Source of the DNA: Acanthamoeba sp. SK_2022b
Taxonomy: Eukaryota; Discosea; Longamoebia; Acanthamoebidae
Reading direction: 5' to 3'
DNA length: 32,458 bases
Assembly: GCA_027943245.1 (NCBI GenBank)
Contig: JANDJZ010000548.1
Location: forward strand, 1-32,458
The notes beneath the pieces were generated by a model. That model ran no database searches and was not told the DNA's origin. It saw only the letters and a program-made list of their open reading frames with translations. Both the position numbers and the translations under genes were made by a program. Positions 7,919 through 15,792 of the stretch are shown one piece after another (the stretch's first letter is position 1; each line of letters begins with the position of its first letter).

Positions 7919-9049
7919 TTAAAAACTCACATACTTGAGCATTTCTCGTCGGAAACTAATGCCATATGAATCCGACGCAAAATTAGGGTAGTTCTCCAAA
8001 AAGACGAGCGTAAAAAGCTCATCTATTTCTAGAGAGAGCGCAAGCAGTGAAGACCTTTTCTCAGGTGAATCAAATATTTTGCGAGTTTCATCTGGAACAA
8101 ACAACTTATCGGCTTCTTCTTGATTTCTAAAAAGATGATCCAAATGCCGCTGAGTCTCCGCCAAGATAACCAGATCGGTATAGTACCCGACTCTTAATGC
8201 ATTCATGTCCGCATAATACATGATTGCAGAAATGTCATAACTAGAAAGCTGTATTGATCGGCTTGAATCAGATTTCACGTTCTTGCACAAACGAATTGCC
8301 TTGCGCAGCCCGCCACCAATGCTGTCGCAGCGACTGGCAATGCGATCTATATGCACAAACGGGAGATTGTCTACAGTCTGGCCTGTCTTCTTGTCATAGA
8401 CAGTCACACCTCGGTCTGCTTCGCGCTCACTAATCTGGTAGCGAGCATTATCATCCCAATGGGAAGGCACCACGTCTACAGACCTTGCTAATGAGCCTCC
8501 AGAAATTTTGACAGCCTTTCCACTATTTTTGTTTACTTCCGCTTCCGGAAACGCTCTTTCTAAATCATATTCCACGCATTGCCGCAACTCTCGCAAGACT
8601 TCTTTCGAAGTGCGCGACGTCGAGCTTGAATAGATCCCCTTAAGCGCGCGAGCGCCGTAGGTATTGTAGGTAAGAAAGTCTGTTCTCAAGGTGAGCACGT
8701 CAACGTCGCTAACCCCTTTGATATGCACATTTAATGGAACCGAACCCTGTAATCTAAAAACAGAAGGAATACCACGTGCAGCAAGTCGATTGCTCAGTTG
8801 ATTCGCAACCCGCTCGCCAGTACGCTTGCTCACTTCAGTGTATTTCTCACTAACAGCCTGCATTGCCCCAATAGCATAACGGGTCCATTTCTGACTCGGT
8901 GTACCACGTCGCTCCCAGTCCTCAACTACGGCAGAATCTTGAGCGTAACCTCCGTAGCCCGCTGTACTTTTTGTAAGCGAAGCCATCCCAGGCTCTCCAG
9001 AGCGCCGAGCTCGTAGGCGAGAAATTCTAGAATCAATATCAGTGGTCAT
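7919..9049 (-). CDS. CD-NTase-like cyclic oligonucleotide synthase (CBASS)
   Basis: Role (family knowledge): on phage infection, CD-NTases make cyclic di- or oligonucleotides that activate a partner effector. Seen here: 376 residues. The nucleotidyltransferase core has GS at 102-103 (RLQGSVPL), metal-binding D115-x-D117 (GVSDVDVL) and a third acidic residue D192 (RSVDVVPS). The rest is mainly helical, as in this fold. It overlaps the upstream Cap15-like gene by ATGA at 9046-9049. No Cap2/Cap3 or HORMA/TRIP13 genes are nearby, so this is a type I (two-gene) layout. I cannot assign the CD-NTase clade or the cyclic nucleotide made. Confidence 0.8.
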   Translation of the reverse strand: MTTDIDSRISRLRARRSGEPGMASLTKSTAGYGGYAQDSAVVEDWERRGTPSQKWTRYAIGAMQAVSEKYTEVSKRTGERVANQLSNRLAARGIPSVFRLQGSVPLNVHIKGVSDVDVLTLRTDFLTYNTYGARALKGIYSSSTSRTSKEVLRELRQCVEYDLERAFPEAEVNKNSGKAVKISGGSLARSVDVVPSHWDDNARYQISEREADRGVTVYDKKTGQTVDNLPFVHIDRIASRCDSIGGGLRKAIRLCKNVKSDSSRSIQLSSYDISAIMYYADMNALRVGYYTDLVILAETQRHLDHLFRNQEEADKLFVPDETRKIFDSPEKRSSLLALSLEIDELFTLVFLENYPNFASDSYGISFRREMLKYVSF

Positions 9050-9702
9050 TCATTCCTCTTTTTCCAATTCATCGTGCCGACGTTTTTACGACCAAGCCCA
9101 GTGAAATAATCGCCAGCTGCAGTTTGACCATTCTTGCTTATCGTCACAACAGCGCAGCCAGTGTGTGCAGCGAGCCCAGCTGCTCCCCCTTTGGGGTCAT
9201 TTCGATAGTGATAAAGCAGCACTACTCCATCTATACTGTCAAAGGCTAAAGCAGCATTAATACTATTAGACCCAGAAGTCTCTGTGCGCAGACGTATTCG
9301 CAATTTGTCCCAAGTCTGTACTATTACAATTTCGCCTGTCCACTCATACTTAACTCGGCCATCATCATGGAGAGTTTTACCCTCGCAGTCCCATGTGCCT
9401 GAAATATCAGGAACTTTCAGTGCCAAGCTTGCTCCAGGCCATCTCCATGCCCATTTACTTAGCAGTAGGTTTAGAAGCGCGAATACCATTCCTGCACCAA
9501 GTAAAGAAAGAACCATTGGCGGCAGATTAACGTTCAAGTTGTATTTTTTTGCAAAATCAACTGCAGTCAGAAGCATAAATACCAGAGCACTGGAAATACT
9601 GCTGGCTGTCAACGTTAAGACTCGGCCAATTTTTGTCCTATTAGCCCCTCCCAACACAGAGTATTCGTGTTCCTGCGGTGCAACCATCCGATGGCACTCC
9701 AT
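9046..9702 (-). CDS. cap15: Cap15-like CBASS effector (2 TM helices plus beta-barrel sensor)
   Basis: Role (family knowledge): Cap15-type effectors bind the CD-NTase product through a lipocalin-like beta-barrel and disrupt the inner membrane. Seen here: 218 residues, with two hydrophobic helices at about 26-50 and 62-82 and then a beta-rich domain from about 98 to 215 that starts DISGTWDCEG and has alternating hydrophobic strands (GEIVIVQTWDKLRIRLRT). The architecture and partner gene support the call. The start is uncertain: the ATG at 9702, a second in-frame ATG at 9687 and a later GTG are all possible, with no decisive ribosome site. It is translated first and coupled to the CD-NTase. Confidence 0.78.
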   Translation of the reverse strand: MECHRMVAPQEHEYSVLGGANRTKIGRVLTLTASSISSALVFMLLTAVDFAKKYNLNVNLPPMVLSLLGAGMVFALLNLLLSKWAWRWPGASLALKVPDISGTWDCEGKTLHDDGRVKYEWTGEIVIVQTWDKLRIRLRTETSGSNSINAALAFDSIDGVVLLYHYRNDPKGGAAGLAAHTGCAVVTISKNGQTAAGDYFTGLGRKNVGTMNWKKRNE

Positions 9703-9977
9703 GCATCAGTTATGTGGAAACCTTTAATGATGCCAAGTATTTCAGCAAAAATACTACCCGTAACGATAGGAGAACTACTTACGACGCCATGGAGTTTTAC
9801 AACCTCTTCTACCAAAGCGAAGAAAATGATAGTGATCACTCACAATTTCAATTCTCACGAAGGCGCGCGACTAAATTAATGAGAATTAGTTATCAAAAAT
9901 AAACTTTTTTTTGCATCTTGAATGCCTTGAGCGCACCTCAAGATGAGGGTCTCCAAACCTCAAGGAGATAGCGTCAT
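9703..9977. other. Intergenic region between divergent CBASS and downstream genes
   Basis: This region must hold the promoter of the minus-strand CBASS pair and that of the gene at 9978. A plus-strand frame from 9678 to 9902 encodes up to 74 residues with protein-like composition in its distal part (EFYNLFYQSEE). It has no start signal of its own and overlaps the cap15 5' end, so it may be a remnant. A T8 run at 9905-9912 follows that frame. I make no firm gene call. Confidence 0.3.
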
Positions 9978-10283
9978 ATGCCGGAAATTACCCGTAACGA
10001 GCTTCTTTACAAAAACCAGTACAGCTGGACAGCGGTCCCTGGCGACAACCCCAACAAGACAAGAGAAGACGCTGATCGCTTCAGCCGCCACGAGGGCTAT
10101 GAAGTTCTTCATTTGCTAAATTCGCTCACAACAGGCGATGGCAAAGACTTGCCCAAGCGCTCTCGCCTAGTCTGTGAATGGATGATTCGCAATGAGCTGC
10201 CGTCAACGACGCAAGGCAGGAGCAAGGTTATACAGTGGCTCATTGATAACTACACGACGCTAGAGCCTCGCTACCCCTACTGA
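9978..10283 (+). CDS. Small hypothetical protein
   Basis: 101 residues, soluble, with no signal peptide or TM helix. The ATG at 9978 has AAGGAG eight bases upstream, so expression is likely. The protein has a helical middle (EGYEVLHLLNSL) and a second helical part (SKVIQWLIDNYTT), with basic and acidic residues mixed. I do not recognise a catalytic motif. It lies directly upstream of the H-NS-like gene on the same strand, separated by about 200 bp that contains a dyad near 10300-10315. A DNA-binding or adaptor role would fit the size, but nothing shows it directly. Confidence 0.65.
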   Translation: MPEITRNELLYKNQYSWTAVPGDNPNKTREDADRFSRHEGYEVLHLLNSLTTGDGKDLPKRSRLVCEWMIRNELPSTTQGRSKVIQWLIDNYTTLEPRYPY

Positions 10284-10488
10284 CACGACAGGGGCGACAT
10301 CTTAGATGTCCGGTGCCAGGAAGTCATGGTGCATTCTTCAGCCAGGATCAGGAGAAAGCACTATGGCAATCCGCCTGCATGGTCGCGCCCGCACGACGCC
10401 GCGTAATGCTTCACCACACAGAGTTGTGACAAGGCAGTGGTTTGTTCATAGAATGCAGACTTGTTAGCATACAATCTAGGAAGAGTCC

Positions 10489-10776
10489 ATGACACTTGAT
10501 TACAAAACCCTTCTCGAGCAAAAAGCAGAGATCGAAGCTCGTATCGCTGAGGTCCTGAAGGCCGAAAAAGGCGGAGCCATTGCCAAGGCGCGAGAGCTCG
10601 TCCAGCAGTTTCAGTTGACTAAAGAAGACGTGTTCAGCACGGGAAAGCGTAAGTCGTCCTCAAGTGCCGGCGTGGCGAAGTACCGCGATCCGTCCACTGG
10701 TGCGACCTGGACCGGCCGGGGCAAGCCGCCCAACTGGATCAAGGCCGCCGTAGACCGGACAGCTTTCGAGGTCTAA
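10489..10776 (+). CDS. H-NS-family nucleoid-associated protein
   Basis: Role (family knowledge): H-NS proteins oligomerise on AT-rich DNA and silence horizontally acquired genes. Seen here: 95 residues with an N-terminal coiled coil at about 5-35 (LLEQKAEIEARIAEVLKAEK), a Ser/Lys-rich linker at about 50-63, and the family DNA-binding motif at 64-85 (KYRDPSTGATWTGRGKPPNW), which contains the GRGKPPxW core. This is the short form common in Burkholderiales. The ATG at 10489 has AGGAAG upstream. As an island-borne copy it may dampen expression of the neighbouring defence genes or the tns operon; that is inference. Confidence 0.88.
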   Translation: MTLDYKTLLEQKAEIEARIAEVLKAEKGGAIAKARELVQQFQLTKEDVFSTGKRKSSSSAGVAKYRDPSTGATWTGRGKPPNWIKAAVDRTAFEV

Positions 10777-11211
10777 TCAAACGTCCGAGCTCGCAGGCTT
10801 TTCTTCTCAGTGTCTGCGGGTAGAGCGGGCTCCTAGCGCAGTGGTGGAGGAGTCGAACGACTGCCTTCATGCCTACATCCGCCTACGCGCCCAGCTCCGC
10901 CAGGAAAGCAGAGCTCAAGGAAGGCTGCCAGCCATGAGCCTTTACCCGGGAGGGGGCTTGTATGCGAAGTTCAGTTTGGCCGCTCTTCTTCGGTTTGGAT
11001 TAGGTTGACAAGTCGAAATGCGGTATTTTCTACCGTTATACCGGATTCAGAGGCTGGGTGAGTTCCCTCGGTAAATGCCGTTTTCCTATCAGCTCGTAAA
11101 AAGCCAATTGCGGTCTTCCTGTTGCATTTACCTTGCTAAACAAGGCCTTAACGCGAAGCGCTTGAAATTGGCAAAGCGGTAGTTGTTGGGACTATACAGC
11201 ACGTCAAAAAA
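10777..11211. other. Gene-poor stretch after the H-NS-like gene
   Basis: About 435 bp without a credible ORF. It has a consensus-like TTGACA at 11005-11010 with only poor -10 candidates, and a small hairpin CGGTA-(5)-TACCG at 11021-11035. A TTGGCA at 11168-11173 followed 19 bases later by TATACA at 11193-11198 could be a weak promoter for the gene at 11212. There is no tRNA, att-site repeat or IS end that I can recognise. Confidence 0.35.
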
Positions 11212-11763
11212 ATGACCCACGCTAGATACTCGCAACTTAGCAAGATACTCTTCTTGATATTCCTTGCCTGCTCCCTGTTTTGGATTCCTCGTATTTCGAG
11301 AAAATCGAGTCCCGAGATCTTTGAACCAATCTTCAATTGGTCAAACACCGAGATGTCCGTTCTCTTTGAGCATTTTGCTGCCGGTTTGGGATTGCCTGCG
11401 CTCATAACTTCCATATTCTGCAGCTTCGTTTGCAATTTTCGGAAATCCGAGATGCCCAATGGTGATCTTAGGAGCGAGCTTTCTTTGCTGTTCACCGCCT
11501 TTGTGAGCATTATTTGCTACTCGGTGGGAGAGGCCGGGCACGAGGCTATGCAGCTAACTCTGGCGAAACGATCGAACTTCGGACAGTTTCTTAAAGATTA
11601 TTGTATACCTGCTCAGACAATAAGCTCCTTTGGAGATTGCTCAAAACAGTACTGGGACACGGTTAAATGGCAGTTTGCCGCAGATGCATTTGGCATGTTG
11701 ACATTTGTCTGCATACTTATGGTAGTTCTTTACCGGTTTAAACGAAATGGGGCAGTCCTATAG
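11212..11763 (+). CDS. Putative four-helix inner-membrane protein, unknown function
   Basis: 183 residues with four hydrophobic stretches at about 9-27, 52-73, 86-104 and 157-176, so probably a polytopic inner-membrane protein with a short basic C-terminus. A charged patch after the third helix (GEAGHEAMQ) and the QFAADAFG segment at the fourth helix loosely recall VanZ-like proteins, but the match is too weak for a family call. No ribosome site stands out before the ATG at 11212. The composition is AT-richer than the flanking protease genes, consistent with a separate acquisition. It could be an orphan defence effector or simply a hypothetical gene. Confidence 0.5.
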   Translation: MTHARYSQLSKILFLIFLACSLFWIPRISRKSSPEIFEPIFNWSNTEMSVLFEHFAAGLGLPALITSIFCSFVCNFRKSEMPNGDLRSELSLLFTAFVSIICYSVGEAGHEAMQLTLAKRSNFGQFLKDYCIPAQTISSFGDCSKQYWDTVKWQFAADAFGMLTFVCILMVVLYRFKRNGAVL

Positions 11764-12048
11764 CTATTCTCTCAAGCGGACTCGCTGTTGATTTCCATGC
11801 AAATGTGCCCCCCGGGAGGAGGTATGTCACTGCTGCGTGGAAATCAAAACGAGGCGGGAAAAAACCTTCGGCGTGCGGTCCCAGATGGGGGCTTCTGCCG
11901 GTTTCAAAGACACCTTGTTAAGGTGGCACATTGAGCCTGCTGCAGCCTGGAACGCTGTTTGATAGCAAGCAAGCCGCACTACCGCCTGGCTATCTTGGTC
12001 TACAGCCAGTTGGTCCTGCTCTATCCAGGCCGTTGATGAGCCCTCTGA
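11764..12048. other. Intergenic region with a possible IS21-type end remnant
   Basis: The region contains an imperfect inverted repeat: GATTTCCATGC (11790-11800) and GCGTGGAAATC about 36-46 bases further on, around 11836-11847, match at 10 of 11 positions. The outer part, starting TGTTGATTTCCATGC, resembles from memory the ends of IS21-family elements, and an istB fragment lies elsewhere in the window. No transposase gene is present here. It may also act as the 3' hairpin of the convergent genes at 11212 and 12049. Confidence 0.3.
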
Positions 12049-13470
12049 TCAATGCTTAGGCAGGGGCGCGATGTTGCCAATCAAGAACTCATCATCGTGT
12101 TCTGCAAGTGCGCTGTTCGTCAGCTTGGCGCTGGCAGAGCGACGTTGCAGACCTGGAAGGCGCACAGTCTTACTATCGGCGATGTTGTAGGTACGGATTA
12201 AACGGGGCATCTTCACATGGTTTGCCGCTGATTGCTCTGACGATCTTGGCTTGACGAGTTCGCGGATGATCTTTCGTCGACGGGGTGTCTGCGGCCTGCC
12301 AACCCAGTGGAGTACATCCGGCGCGTCAGGGGTGCGCCCATAAAAGCTGGTCGCCGCTCCTGCCCAGGCTCGTGCTGCCCCAAGCGCCTCGATCTGACGA
12401 ATGTATGGCAGCAGCGTATCTGTCGGATTACTCGATTTGAGCAACGAAGCTGCTTCCTGCAGCAGCGATACACCCTCGGCGTAGATTGGCCAGCCGTGCG
12501 AGAGGGCCTGCTGAAGTAATGCCTCGGGGTTCCATCTGTCCGAGTAGTGCTCGCTGCCGCTGCGCAGCAGACGTATGCAGTGCACGATGGCGGTGTCAGG
12601 AATCCAGCTGAAGTTTCTCGATAAGCGCTCGTACCAGTTCAGAGGGACCGAGCTCCAGCGGTCAAACCTCAGCAGGTAATAAGCACCTGCGACCGCAGCA
12701 AGGGGATCCTTGAGCTTCTCTGAGAACAGGTGCCTAGCGAACGAATCCGACTCGATCAGTACATTGACGGACCGCATGGCATCGCGTGACAGAAACTCCA
12801 GTAGGGTTTCAGCGCGTTCGCGGAAGCCAGTGACAATCACCTTCAACTCGTCAGCTCGCGGATCTTGGGAATCCTTTGGTGTGATCAGGACCCGAGTGCG
12901 GCCACCGCAGGGCAGAGCCACAAAACGCCAAGTAACCTGGGTTCCGCCGATCTGCAACAACCAGTGACCTTGCTCAAGTTCCAGATCCATCTGCGTAGCG
13001 ACTTTGCTTCGACGCTCTTCGATTGGTCGCAGCTTCTCTCTCTTCCAGACCCCCTCTTTGAATCGCCACAGGCGCAACCAGACGTTGTTGAACTCATCCA
13101 TCCCAATATCAGACGGGGATTCTGGTCGTGCAAGGGGTGTCTGCGGGCTTAACTTGGGAATTGCCCAGGCGGCCCACTCATCGCGCGAAATGGCCGCGTC
13201 AGAGAACGTGACTCTGGCAAATTGAGTGTTGCTCAGATCAACGCGCTGGGTTTCTGTGCGCCCCGAGGGCCAAGTTAGACGCACGTACGCTATGCCAGTC
13301 TCGCGTGGCACTTTCAGTAGAACGGGCCGCGAGGCACTTGATGAGCCTACGTCCAGCACAGTGCCATCTGCGTTCAGCGCCTTAACGGGCAGTGACAAGT
13401 CGGAACCAACGTCGTGAGGACGGGCGAAATCCGGCTGGCGATAGGCGAGGCTGATCTTCAGAAGCTTCAC
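12049..13470 (-). CDS. Uncharacterised protein encoded with the caspase-like protease
   Basis: 473 residues, not recognised. The first ~190 residues read as beta-sandwich (for example TGIAYVRLTWPSGRTETQRV and GHWLLQIGGTQVTWRFVAL), followed by a helical part at about 215-380 (DPLAAVAGAYYLLRFDRW, IVHCIRLLRSGS, LLQQALSHGWPIYAEG) and a basic, probably disordered tail. No enzyme motif is visible. It starts with GTG at 13470, with GAGG about nine bases upstream, two bases after the caspase-like gene stop, so the two are surely co-translated. By context it could be a protease substrate, an inhibitor or a sensor scaffold. The basic tail is a plausible cleavage or nucleic-acid contact region. Confidence 0.75.
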   Translation of the reverse strand: MKLLKISLAYRQPDFARPHDVGSDLSLPVKALNADGTVLDVGSSSASRPVLLKVPRETGIAYVRLTWPSGRTETQRVDLSNTQFARVTFSDAAISRDEWAAWAIPKLSPQTPLARPESPSDIGMDEFNNVWLRLWRFKEGVWKREKLRPIEERRSKVATQMDLELEQGHWLLQIGGTQVTWRFVALPCGGRTRVLITPKDSQDPRADELKVIVTGFRERAETLLEFLSRDAMRSVNVLIESDSFARHLFSEKLKDPLAAVAGAYYLLRFDRWSSVPLNWYERLSRNFSWIPDTAIVHCIRLLRSGSEHYSDRWNPEALLQQALSHGWPIYAEGVSLLQEAASLLKSSNPTDTLLPYIRQIEALGAARAWAGAATSFYGRTPDAPDVLHWVGRPQTPRRRKIIRELVKPRSSEQSAANHVKMPRLIRTYNIADSKTVRLPGLQRRSASAKLTNSALAEHDDEFLIGNIAPLPKH

Positions 13471-13472
13471 TG

Positions 13473-14627
13473 TTAGGGCCTCAAGGTCAGCATGTACACC
13501 GGTGGCACAAGATCTTCGTCTTCATGAAGCACCCCTGGAAGTAAGTCTTTAGGATCTAGCGCACCAACCTCGTACATCCCGCGCGGTAGATCCACCTTAA
13601 ATACTCCGTTAATAAGCGTCTGTGCGAAGCGATTCATGCCTCGGGCCAAGTAAAGTTCGTATCGATCACGGAGATTTTGCGGCGCGAGGTCGAGGTGGAC
13701 CATTACCTTTGGCGGTTGAGTGAACCGCAGCAGAGGGATTGATGCGCCTTGGATCAATTGATCGCTGACCTGTTTATCCTCGCCTGAATCGTTGTGCTGC
13801 AACAGGGTACGGACCGCGGAAGCCACATTTTCGCCTTCGACGTTCCAGGTCTTCTCACCCGGATTCTTGGTGCCGCAATAGCCGGACATCGCATGGAGCA
13901 GAGCGGATGTAAATCGAGAAACTTTCCCACCGATAGGTGCGAAAGCCGACTGACCTTCTCCCGTGGCATAGATCGCCGTCACGTGGCTGCGCAACACCTT
14001 TTTCCGGAGGTCGGCACCGGTCAGCGCGTGGGGGTCTGCCCCCAGTGTCATGGCAAACCCGCGAGGTACGTTTCGGCACGCGTCTATGAAAAAGAACAAC
14101 GCGCCAGAAACCTCGCGTTCTATAGCACGGATCGTCAGAGAGATATTGAACGCGTGGGCCCAAGGCTGCGCCGTGAGTCCAAAGTCTTCAGCCAGCAGAT
14201 GCTGGTCGGCCGCCATGACTCCATGGCCGCAGAAATAGAAGACTCCGATGTTGTCCTTGTGGGATTTCATCCTTTTCAGCCAACTCTCGAACGCTCGCTG
14301 AATATTGAGTTGCGTCGCAGGCTCCAGCGCGACCTGACCGAGCGCAGGTGTGGAAATTGTGACGGCAGCGTTGGCTGAGCACACGGCCTCCACCGATGCC
14401 AGCGGTGCGGTGCCGTTCGAAAATCCCCACTCATTCCCTGCCGGTAGCAGCACCCAGTCCAAGAGTGACTTCAATGAGACCGGCGGCGATTCCAATTGGC
14501 CGAGGCCCAATGGATCATCTGTCAACTTCTCGCCGCCGCCCAGGAGGTGCGGATATTTGCCGACAGCGATTGCCAGCACGTGTGTGCCTGGCTGACCTGC
14601 GGCGCCATTGTCAAGCAGAAGTGTCAC
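13473..14627 (-). CDS. Caspase-like (peptidase C14 / clan CD) protease
   Basis: Role (family knowledge): prokaryotic caspase-like proteases cleave partner proteins, often as the executioner step of defence or cell-death modules. Seen here: 384 residues, with a first strand HVLAIAVGKYP (16-26) and the catalytic dyad H135 (FYFCGHGV) and C184 (FFIDACRN), each after a hydrophobic strand as in the caspase fold. Residues from about 290 form an extra beta-rich C-terminal domain. The start is a GTG at 14627, eight bases after the stop of the alpha/beta-hydrolase gene; no strong ribosome site, so coupling is likely. It is the middle gene of a tight three-gene operon. No gasdermin gene is adjacent. Confidence 0.85.
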   Translation of the reverse strand: MTLLLDNGAAGQPGTHVLAIAVGKYPHLLGGGEKLTDDPLGLGQLESPPVSLKSLLDWVLLPAGNEWGFSNGTAPLASVEAVCSANAAVTISTPALGQVALEPATQLNIQRAFESWLKRMKSHKDNIGVFYFCGHGVMAADQHLLAEDFGLTAQPWAHAFNISLTIRAIEREVSGALFFFIDACRNVPRGFAMTLGADPHALTGADLRKKVLRSHVTAIYATGEGQSAFAPIGGKVSRFTSALLHAMSGYCGTKNPGEKTWNVEGENVASAVRTLLQHNDSGEDKQVSDQLIQGASIPLLRFTQPPKVMVHLDLAPQNLRDRYELYLARGMNRFAQTLINGVFKVDLPRGMYEVGALDPKDLLPGVLHEDEDLVPPVYMLTLRP

Positions 14628-14634
14628 GTTGCGG

Positions 14635-15792
14635 TCAGCCCTGTGCCAATCGCTTGGCTATGCGTTTGTAAAAGCTGGGACGCATGAAGTAGCCACCATG
14701 CGCGCCGAAGGAACTGTAGCCGGTGTCGTAGTGGAAGTCGGAGACTCCAGTAATGACGGGCTCCAGTCTGTAACTGAGGACGTCGTTGGTGTCGAACACA
14801 TTGAGCCAACGCTTCAGGCTTGAAGGGCGTTCCACGCGGCCTTCTGGTGGATTGGGCGGAAGGGTTGGACTGCTCACTTCAAACAGCTTCATCTCTTCAA
14901 AGAGTCCGACCTGCGACCCGACAGTGATCAAGCAGTCGACTGTAGTATTTGGATCAAAGTACGTCAGGATGTCGTACATGATCTCGCCACCAAAGCTGTG
15001 TGCGATCACGACCAATGGTTCACCCTCTTCCTTGCTAATCGCGCTGGCCTTTTGGAGGTCCGCGAGGACCGTGCTGACCATGGGACCCGGGTTGTCAACG
15101 GTCCCGCGACTACGAAGGTAGACGAAGGCGTCGCCAGCAAAGCGCGTGATTGTCGCGTTGAGCTTCTTGCGCAGCAGCCTACCTGCAACCGCCGTCGTTG
15201 CGTCTGACGTCGCGTTGATCAGCCGAGACACCCCCTCTTTCAGCGAATCGAGGATGCCGCCAGCTCCGAATCTCTCGACGTCACTGGCATGGGCTACGTA
15301 AGTCAGACTGTCTGCAAAGTTGGTGGCCTCGGCGTTTGTTAGCCAGGCTGGCTGTGGATTCGCTTCAGCATAGGCGAGGGCTAGCTCGTACGACTTGGCC
15401 AGACCACGTGCATCTTCCTCGGACTCTGCGGCCGCCATTGCCGACGCGTAGAGAAGGTCTATTGCCGCAGGGAAGTCTTGCCGGGCCATCTCGGCAATGT
15501 CGCCGCTGGCGTGGGAGTCGGCGAGCAGGCTGGCTACTCTGCCCTGGGCTTCTGCTTCGAAGTTCGTGCCAAAGGCCTCGAACTCGGCTGCGGGGTTGGG
15601 TAGGACAGCCATTCCCCAAGCGAACTGAACGCCGTGCTCACCCCAGTAGGGATTAAAGACTTGCAATTTGTCGGGCGTCATGCCTAGTGCGGGCGCGACG
15701 ATCTCCTTCAAAAATGCATCGCGAGCTTGTTCGTTTTCGCGATAAGCCTCGCCATCGCGGTTGTTGACGCCGTGGACAAAGACGATTGGCAT
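14635..15792 (-). CDS. Alpha/beta-hydrolase (putative lipase/esterase), first gene of the caspase operon
   Basis: 385 residues from the ATG at 15792, which has GGGAG about seven bases upstream; an in-frame extension to 15879 lacks such a site. The protein starts on the first strand of the fold (MPIVFVHGVN, with the HG oxyanion motif), carries the nucleophile elbow AHSFGG with S266, a likely acid D334 or D337 (VFDTNDVLSY) and H365 (GAHGGYF). A ~170-residue helical insert at about 70-235 could form a lid or partner-binding cap. No signal peptide is present, so it acts in the cytosol. In a defence context such folds may be phospholipases or esterases; the substrate is unknown. It leads the operon with the caspase-like gene. 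Confidence 0.82.
   Translation of the reverse strand: MPIVFVHGVNNRDGEAYRENEQARDAFLKEIVAPALGMTPDKLQVFNPYWGEHGVQFAWGMAVLPNPAAEFEAFGTNFEAEAQGRVASLLADSHASGDIAEMARQDFPAAIDLLYASAMAAAESEEDARGLAKSYELALAYAEANPQPAWLTNAEATNFADSLTYVAHASDVERFGAGGILDSLKEGVSRLINATSDATTAVAGRLLRKKLNATITRFAGDAFVYLRSRGTVDNPGPMVSTVLADLQKASAISKEEGEPLVVIAHSFGGEIMYDILTYFDPNTTVDCLITVGSQVGLFEEMKLFEVSSPTLPPNPPEGRVERPSSLKRWLNVFDTNDVLSYRLEPVITGVSDFHYDTGYSSFGAHGGYFMRPSFYKRIAKRLAQG

Noticed and set aside
13794..14378. 194-aa plus-strand frame opposite the caspase-like gene
   Set aside because: Antisense shadow; the minus strand carries the caspase motifs and operon spacing.
13473..15792. Bacterial gasdermin module
   Set aside because: A caspase-like protease is present, but neither neighbour has gasdermin features; the 473-residue protein lacks the short hydrophobic N-terminus and the alpha/beta hydrolase is a clear enzyme.
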